A DNA stretch of 64,000 nt from Oscillospiraceae bacterium (GTDB lineage Bacteria > Bacillota > Clostridia > Oscillospirales > Acutalibacteraceae), in contig DPOR01000005.1 in the NCBI GenBank assembly GCA_003538135.1, forward strand, positions 1 to 64,000. Direction: 5' to 3'. The notes beneath the pieces are model-generated. The model saw only the letters and a list, made by a program, of their open reading frames with translations, ran no database searches and was not told where the DNA came from. Positions 60,196 to 64,000 of this stretch are shown here, in pieces (the stretch's first letter is position 1; each line of letters starts with the position of its first letter). The position numbers and the translations under genes were made by a program.

Positions 60196-60240
60196 TGGTC
60201 CGAGTGACAGGGTTCGAACCTGCGGCCTGATGGTCCCAAA
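60196..60240 (-). pseudogene. tRNA-Pro 3' remnant (attachment site scar)
   Basis: The last 45 nt of a tRNA-Pro: anticodon loop TTTGGGA (TGG anticodon), 3' anticodon stem CCATC, T-arm GCAGG-TTCGAAC-CCTGT, acceptor CACTCGG, A, CCA. The 5' half is absent: the sequence replacing it (GCG and beyond) cannot pair with CCATC. This is the pattern left at one end of an element that integrated at the anticodon loop of tRNA-Pro. The intact gene should be at the other end, past 64000. Confidence 0.85.
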
Positions 60241-60406
60241 CGCATTTGTGATGGCACTTTCCGCCGAAAATGGCTTTTTCCGCCCCTTTCCGCTCGGAAA
60301 ACTGTGCTCTTCGCCACTCTTATGTCCACTGTTTCCGAGTGCTCCGAAACGGTAGGTGGTCTGTTATGTGGTCAACAGCAATTTCCGCAGAATAATACAC
60401 ACTACA

Positions 60407-60441
60407 CGCCTCTCGTTATCGCTCGAGAGGCGATTGCTTTT
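60407..60441 (+). terminator. Hairpin in the element's left end
   Basis: The stem CGCCTCTCG...CGAGAGGCG has a 8-nt loop and a T-rich tail. The surrounding 60241-60513 region shows no recognisable gene. Confidence 0.6.
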
Positions 60442-60513
60442 GTGCGGTTGTTATAACTCTGAACAACCTCTGATTCAAGTCAAAATTTGCACCGCAGTAG
60501 ACAAAGAAAAGTC

Positions 60514-60776
60514 TTACCTGCGATATCCGTTTTTCTGGCACATTTCATTTATTGATTCGGCAAAAATCGAACGGGAGTGTTTATCAGGGTTATCATTGCA
60601 GTTTTTCTTGTATATGTAATAATCCTGCAACTCGCCCCAAAGGTTCTCCCTTTTTAACCAATCCATTTTCTTTTCTAATCCTACAAAGCCCTTCCCCTGA
60701 TATTCCCAAGAGTAACAATCGTTGTCTTTGTTAAACCGAATATACTGCTGCCTTCCGTCGTCGCAATTATATGGAC
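60514..60776 (-). pseudogene. Gene remnant, minus strand, no start codon
   Basis: An open minus-strand frame ends with TAA at 60514. Its composition looks like a real protein end: about 87 residues with several Trp, Tyr and Cys (YSWEYQGKGFVGLEKKMDWL, ENLWGELQDYYIYKKNC). I see no usable start codon where the natural-looking sequence begins, near 60770, where it meets the argonaute remnant on the other strand. It is probably a decayed 3' fragment; the family is not recognised. Confidence 0.35.
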
Positions 60777-60958
60777 AAGCAGATGCTGATGTGCTGGCAA
60801 AGGAAATACTAATGCTAACAAAGATGAATTGGAATAGCGGGGATAGCCTTTATAAGATTCTTCCTGTAACACTTGATTTTGCAAAAGTGTTATCTCGCAT
60901 GTCAAAGCAGGATGAAGCCATATATGATAAACCGTATGATTTCAGATATTTTATGTAA
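60722..60958 (+). pseudogene. Argonaute (PIWI domain) C-terminal remnant
   Basis: This 78-aa frame resembles the extreme C-terminus of prokaryotic argonaute PIWI domains: YGQADADVLAKEI, LTKMNWNS, LPVTLDFAKVLSRM and the terminal FRYFM, where the end of PIWI closes the nucleic-acid channel. The N-terminal, PAZ, MID and nearly all catalytic parts are absent; the first about 17 residues may be read from joined DNA. Not a functional argonaute. Confidence 0.6.
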
Positions 60959-61038
60959 AAAATCATAAAAAAGTTTTTTCTCTCTGGACTTCCGCGCCGA
61001 CCTGTGGTACTGTTGTGTACTGCAAAGGAGGTGCGGAT

Positions 61039-61302
61039 ATGGCACAGATGAGTTTAGAAGAATTGTACCGCGGAGAAGGTGCGGGAGAAAAGTACGGCAT
61101 CCTGGGTGAAGTTATGAAAGACTTCCTCCAAAATGGGCGTCCGTCGGAATACGACGAGCGTACTTGGCTTGAAATGCTGCTTGTCAAGCACGCGCTGATC
61201 GCGGCGGGCAAAATGAAATTAGAGGGCGACTCGATATCGGGAATGACCGATACTGAGCCGCCCTCTTCTTATGTGAGGTGGAATGAAAATGACAACGCTT
61301 GA
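61039..61302 (+). CDS. Small element protein (DUF6809-like), first of pair
   Basis: This 87-aa protein starts at the ATG at 61039 behind GGAGGTG. It opens MAQMSLEELYRGEGAGEKYG, sharing the LE-x-LY-x-G N-terminus with the next protein. Helical and charged. Such short proteins often accompany integrative elements of Firmicutes. Function unknown. Confidence 0.6.
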   Translation: MAQMSLEELYRGEGAGEKYGILGEVMKDFLQNGRPSEYDERTWLEMLLVKHALIAAGKMKLEGDSISGMTDTEPPSSYVRWNENDNA

Positions 61303-61564
61303 AGATCTGTACTACGGCAATATCGTTCCGCACGAACACAGTTTTAAACGCGGGAGTGCTTACAGCGAAGTGTTGAGCTATGTTATTCGGCATCAGGACA
61401 GCTTGATACCGACGCTCACGGTTCAGCAGAAAGAAACCTTTGAAAAGCTCAAAGCCTGCGAGGCGGAACTGCACGGTATGAATGAGCGCGAAGCGTTTAT
61501 CAGCGGCTTTAAGCTCGCGGCGAGAATCATGACCGAAGTGTTGTACGAGCCGTCAAAGGATTGA
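61289..61564 (+). CDS. Small element protein (DUF6809-like), second of pair
   Basis: This 91-aa protein uses the ATG at 61289; an in-frame ATG at 61283 is too close to the GAGGTGG site. It begins LEDLYYGNIVP and its middle (QQKETFEKLKACEAELHG) is helical. It overlaps the previous gene by 14 nt and is a divergent copy of it. Function unknown. Confidence 0.62.
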   Translation: MTTLEDLYYGNIVPHEHSFKRGSAYSEVLSYVIRHQDSLIPTLTVQQKETFEKLKACEAELHGMNEREAFISGFKLAARIMTEVLYEPSKD

Positions 61565-61710
61565 ATTTGCAGAAACAAGGCCGAGCCGATTTCGCGGTTT
61601 GGCCTTGCGATTTTCAGTTCGACACAGCACGGTTAAAATCTGCACCGCAGAAAACAAAGAAAACAGTATTCCCAAAAACGGCTGAAATATTCACATAACT
61701 GTTCAAAACC

Positions 61711-61739
61711 TTGACAAAACTTTCGCTATGTGCTATACT
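61711..61739 (+). promoter_or_regulatory. Promoter of the excisionase-integrase block
   Basis: TTGACA (61711-61716), 17-nt spacer, TATACT (61734-61739). Confidence 0.85.
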
Positions 61740-61789
61740 TCAGACAGTTAAGGACAACTGAATAAGTAAAAATCCAATTTTGAGTTTCG

Positions 61790-61855
61790 GACTCGCACTT
61801 ACATAATCTCCGATGCAATGTCGCATCGTGATTTGTAGTGCGGGTCTTTTTGTTT
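61790..61855 (+). terminator. Leader hairpin/attenuator before xis
   Basis: Arms GACTCGCACTTACA and TGTAGTGCGGGTC (61790-61846) enclose an inner hairpin GATGC-N6-GCATC and are followed by TTTTTGTTTT. It lies between the promoter and excisionase, so read-through would control the block. Its arrangement suggests conditional termination. Confidence 0.65.
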
Positions 61856-61887
61856 TGATCCGCCGAAAACTGTTTGGAGGGTTAAAT

Positions 61888-62097
61888 ATGAAAACACCAA
61901 TCTACAAAAGCTATGAAGAACTGCCGCTGTACTTAAATGCCGAAACAATTTCAAAAGCTCTCGGCATTGCTATCTCTTCGGCATACGAGCTGATGCAGGA
62001 AAAAGATTTCCCGACATTCAAGGTAGGCAGCCGCAAGCTCGTTGAAAAAGAAAAGTTCCGCAAGTGGGTGGACGAACATTCGGGAGGCGGTAAATGA
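61888..62097 (+). CDS. xis: Excisionase (Xis), helix-turn-helix
   Basis: This 69-aa protein has LPLYLNAETISKALGIAISS and AYELMQEKDFPTFKVGSRKLV, the HTH_17/Xis pattern of integrative elements. The ATG at 61888 has a GGAGGG site. It is the first gene of the xis-HTH-int block and should bend att DNA for excision. Confidence 0.85.
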   Translation: MKTPIYKSYEELPLYLNAETISKALGIAISSAYELMQEKDFPTFKVGSRKLVEKEKFRKWVDEHSGGGK

Positions 62098-62534
62098 AAT
62101 ATGGTCGCTATCCGAAACGGGACGCACTAAAGGATTATTTCCCCGTGCCGAATGAAATATTTTGTTTGGGACTGAGCAGCGGTGAGATTGCTGTCTATGC
62201 GTATCTGCTCCGATGTGAAAACCGAAAAACCTTTCAGTGCCATCCAAGCTACAAAACGATTGGCAACGCTGTCGGCATGAGCAAAAACACCGTCAAGAAA
62301 TATGTAGACAGCCTGATTGAAAAGCAGTTGATTACTGCCGAGCCGACCTCCGTCATCACCCAAAACGGAGAAAAACGCAACGGCAATTTGCGCTATACAA
62401 TACGCCCGATTAGGGAAGCATTGGAGCAGTATTACGAGCAACAGCTGATACGGCTGCACGAAGAAGTTCGGCGTCAGGCGGCTTTGAAAAAACTCGCTGA
62501 ATTTGACCGCAAACACGGGAAATCGGCGGTTTGA
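62094..62534 (+). CDS. HTH-domain protein, replication-initiator-like
   Basis: This 146-aa protein has a HTH_36-type winged helix (SSGEIAVYAYLLRCE, SYKTIGNAVGMSKNTVKKYVDSL) followed by a helical Arg/Glu-rich tail. Proteins of this kind sit beside excisionase in Firmicutes elements and may act in replication or gene control. Its start overlaps xis by 4 nt. Confidence 0.75.
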   Translation: MKYGRYPKRDALKDYFPVPNEIFCLGLSSGEIAVYAYLLRCENRKTFQCHPSYKTIGNAVGMSKNTVKKYVDSLIEKQLITAEPTSVITQNGEKRNGNLRYTIRPIREALEQYYEQQLIRLHEEVRRQAALKKLAEFDRKHGKSAV

Positions 62535-62673
62535 CGGCAGTTTTACGGCTCGTCCTAAAATAAGCAGGAGAAAGAGTTGGGGTCGCAAGCGACCCGCAAC
62601 TCGATTCACAGCGGACGGCAACGCCGACCGCACAAGGGTTTGCAGGGCTTTTACGGATGGCAACAAAAACTGC

Positions 62674-62728
62674 GATTTAGGGGTTGCTCGAATTTTAACC
62701 TCGCTGATTTAGGGGTTGCGAATTTTAC
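62674..62728 (+). repeat. Direct repeat before the integrase
   Basis: GATTTAGGGGTTGC followed by GAATTTTA occurs twice (62674-62698 and 62706-62728), differing by a 2-nt insertion in the first. The repeats lie 65 nt before the integrase start and may be arm-type binding sites of the integrase or excisionase. Confidence 0.6.
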
Positions 62729-62792
62729 CGCAAATTTAGCTGGATATTCCGCCATGTATGTGGTATTGTGTGTTCGGCTGGGAGGTGATACT

Positions 62793-63968
62793 ATGGCAAA
62801 GCGAAGACCGTCGGGAGACGGTATGGTGCGCAAGCGCGAAGACGGAAGATGGGAAGGCCGCATCGTTGTCGGTCACAAAAAGAACGGAGATCCGATTCAC
62901 CGCTATGTGCTTGCCCGAACACAAAAGGAGTTAATCGTAAAGCTCCACGACTGCATCGAGATGTACCGCGATGCCGACCTCACCGAGGATTCGAATATGA
63001 CGCTCGGCGAATGGCTCGACCGATGGATCAATGAATATATGATCTTCACAATTCGCGAGAGCACGCTGGATTCTTACAAAGCGATGATTAAAAATCAAAT
63101 CAAACCGTATCTCGGCGACAGACCTTTGTCGGCGCTGACCACGCAGGAACTTCAAAAATTCTATAACACCGTCAAAAAGAAAGGTCGTGTGAAACCAGAC
63201 AAGCTGCACGGTACAGAGCTTGCCGACAGTATGGTGCGCGGTATTCATATGATGCTGCACGAAGCACTCGATATGGCGGTGCGCCTACGGCTGATTGTTA
63301 AAAATCCAACGGTCGGCACAACGATTCCCAAAAACAATTATCCGCCGAAGCAGATACTCAATGACGAACAGCTTGACAGATTTATGAAACGCATTCGGCA
63401 GGATGAGCGGTGGTACGATTTCTTCTACACCGAGTTGACAACAGGTCTTCGCCGAGGTGAAATCTGCGGACTGAAGTGGGAGGACTTCGATGCGGAAAAC
63501 GGAAAGCTGAAAGTGAGGCGCTCGGTTGCTAAAAGGAAAGGCGGCGGATTGAATATCGGCGAAACCAAAACCGAGACGGGAACGCGCACGATTGTCCTGC
63601 CGCCGAGCACTGCGGAACTTCTGCGGAAGCGAAAAGAAACGGCAGTCAGCGAATGGATATTCCCGAATATCTATGAGCCCGAAAAACCGATGCACCCCGA
63701 CTATGCTTACCACCGATTAAAAACACTGTTAAAACAGGCGGAGCTTCCGCTGATTCGGTTCCACGATCTGCGCCACACCTTCGCCACTCACGCGCTGGCG
63801 GGCGGCGTGGATGCGAAAACCCTGTCGGGAATCCTCGGGCATACCAACGCCAGCTTTACGCTGGACACCTACACCCATGTGACCACCGATATGCAGAGAA
63901 ACGCTTCCACTATCGTGGGGAGCTTTATGGATGAGATTATGCTTGAAGGAGATGATACCAATCGCTAA
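62793..63968 (+). CDS. int: Tyrosine-type site-specific integrase (Tn916-like branch)
   Basis: This 391-aa integrase starts at the ATG at 62793 behind GGAGGTGAT. It has an N-terminal arm-binding domain (MVRKREDGRWEGRIVVG, about 11-50) and a core-binding domain (about 70-170). In the catalytic domain Arg is in TGLRRGEI, Lys in GETKTETG, the first His in FHDLRHTF, the second His in LGHTNASFT and the Tyr in LDTYTHV. All catalytic residues are present. It probably integrated the element into tRNA-Pro, whose 3' end remains at 60196. Confidence 0.93.
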   Translation: MAKRRPSGDGMVRKREDGRWEGRIVVGHKKNGDPIHRYVLARTQKELIVKLHDCIEMYRDADLTEDSNMTLGEWLDRWINEYMIFTIRESTLDSYKAMIKNQIKPYLGDRPLSALTTQELQKFYNTVKKKGRVKPDKLHGTELADSMVRGIHMMLHEALDMAVRLRLIVKNPTVGTTIPKNNYPPKQILNDEQLDRFMKRIRQDERWYDFFYTELTTGLRRGEICGLKWEDFDAENGKLKVRRSVAKRKGGGLNIGETKTETGTRTIVLPPSTAELLRKRKETAVSEWIFPNIYEPEKPMHPDYAYHRLKTLLKQAELPLIRFHDLRHTFATHALAGGVDAKTLSGILGHTNASFTLDTYTHVTTDMQRNASTIVGSFMDEIMLEGDDTNR

Positions 63969-64000
63969 AAAAAGAAAAAATGGTGAGGGCACATTACGCC
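63952..64000 (+). CDS. Start of a second integrase-like gene (partial)
   Basis: A new frame opens at the ATG at 63952, in a different frame from the integrase it overlaps by 17 nt, and reads through the window edge as KKRKNGEGTLR, like the N-terminus of another arm-binding integrase. The AAGGAG site is adjacent to this ATG; 9 nt downstream an ATC stands where the homologous start would read ATG, so the true start is uncertain. Confidence 0.5.
   Translation, partial: MIPIAKKRKNGEGTLR

Noticed and set aside
60196..60240. Functional tRNA-Pro
   Set aside because: The acceptor 5' half, D-arm and 5' anticodon stem are missing.

Overview
The window looks like chromosomal DNA of an anaerobic gut-type Firmicute of class Clostridia (Oscillospiraceae/Ruminococcaceae-like). 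The basis is GGAGG-type ribosome binding sites, near-consensus TTGACA-N17-TATAAT promoters, an electron-bifurcating HydABC [FeFe]-hydrogenase operon, three GH78 alpha-L-rhamnosidases, a LicC/LicD pair, and phage-type genes of the kind common in gut Clostridia. There are no rRNA genes and no CRISPR array. I see no species-level marker, so the genus is not assigned.

Layout. (1) 1-6200: one end of a prophage or integrative element. A divergent lysogeny switch (Xre repressor, ImmA/IrrE protease, HIRAN-like membrane protein, tyrosine integrase) is on the plus strand. Small early phage genes, a SleB-like hydrolase with a truncated duplicate, and a VRR-NUC nuclease are on the minus strand. (2) 6300-6700: tRNA-Met, tRNA-Glu and tRNA-Val in one operon. 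(3) 6780-18150: a rhamnosidase, a lipoprotein, a cysteine/thiolation locus (cysK, internally deleted mnmA, Rrf2 regulator) behind a cysteine-codon-rich leader peptide and terminator, a CorA-like transporter, licD-licC, an isochorismatase-family hydrolase, a phosphatase and a small DUF2975/HTH/lipoprotein operon. (4) 18190-25980: an unusual three-unit minus-strand cluster: tandem-SCP2-like protein, class III aminotransferase, split transketolase, second SCP2-like protein, amidohydrolase and transporter. (5) 26300-36100: PrsW-like protease, phosphoesterases, SGNH hydrolase, GNAT, nitroreductase, foldase, nadE and an alanine/sodium symporter that seems to start at ACG. (6) 36239-42160: PHP protein plus hydC, HATPase, ferredoxin, hydB and hydA. 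(7) 42300-60030: acyltransferases, ybaK, tRNA-Ala, cca, a lipoprotein paralogue, a TetR-controlled rhamnoside locus (GPH symporter plus GH78), HD hydrolase, flavodoxin-like oxidoreductase, third GH78 and ADP-ribosylglycohydrolase. (8) 60196-64000: a second integrative element. It is bounded by a 45-nt tRNA-Pro 3' remnant with its old terminator and carries gene wreckage including an argonaute C-terminal fragment, excisionase, HTH protein, integrase and the start of a second integrase-like gene.

Most interesting items: the cysteine-rich leader peptide/attenuator ahead of cysK, the transketolase/SCP2/aminotransferase cluster, the in-frame mnmA internal deletion, the ACG start, and the tRNA-Pro attachment scar with an argonaute remnant. 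All functional assignments come from reading the translated sequence; no database search was run.
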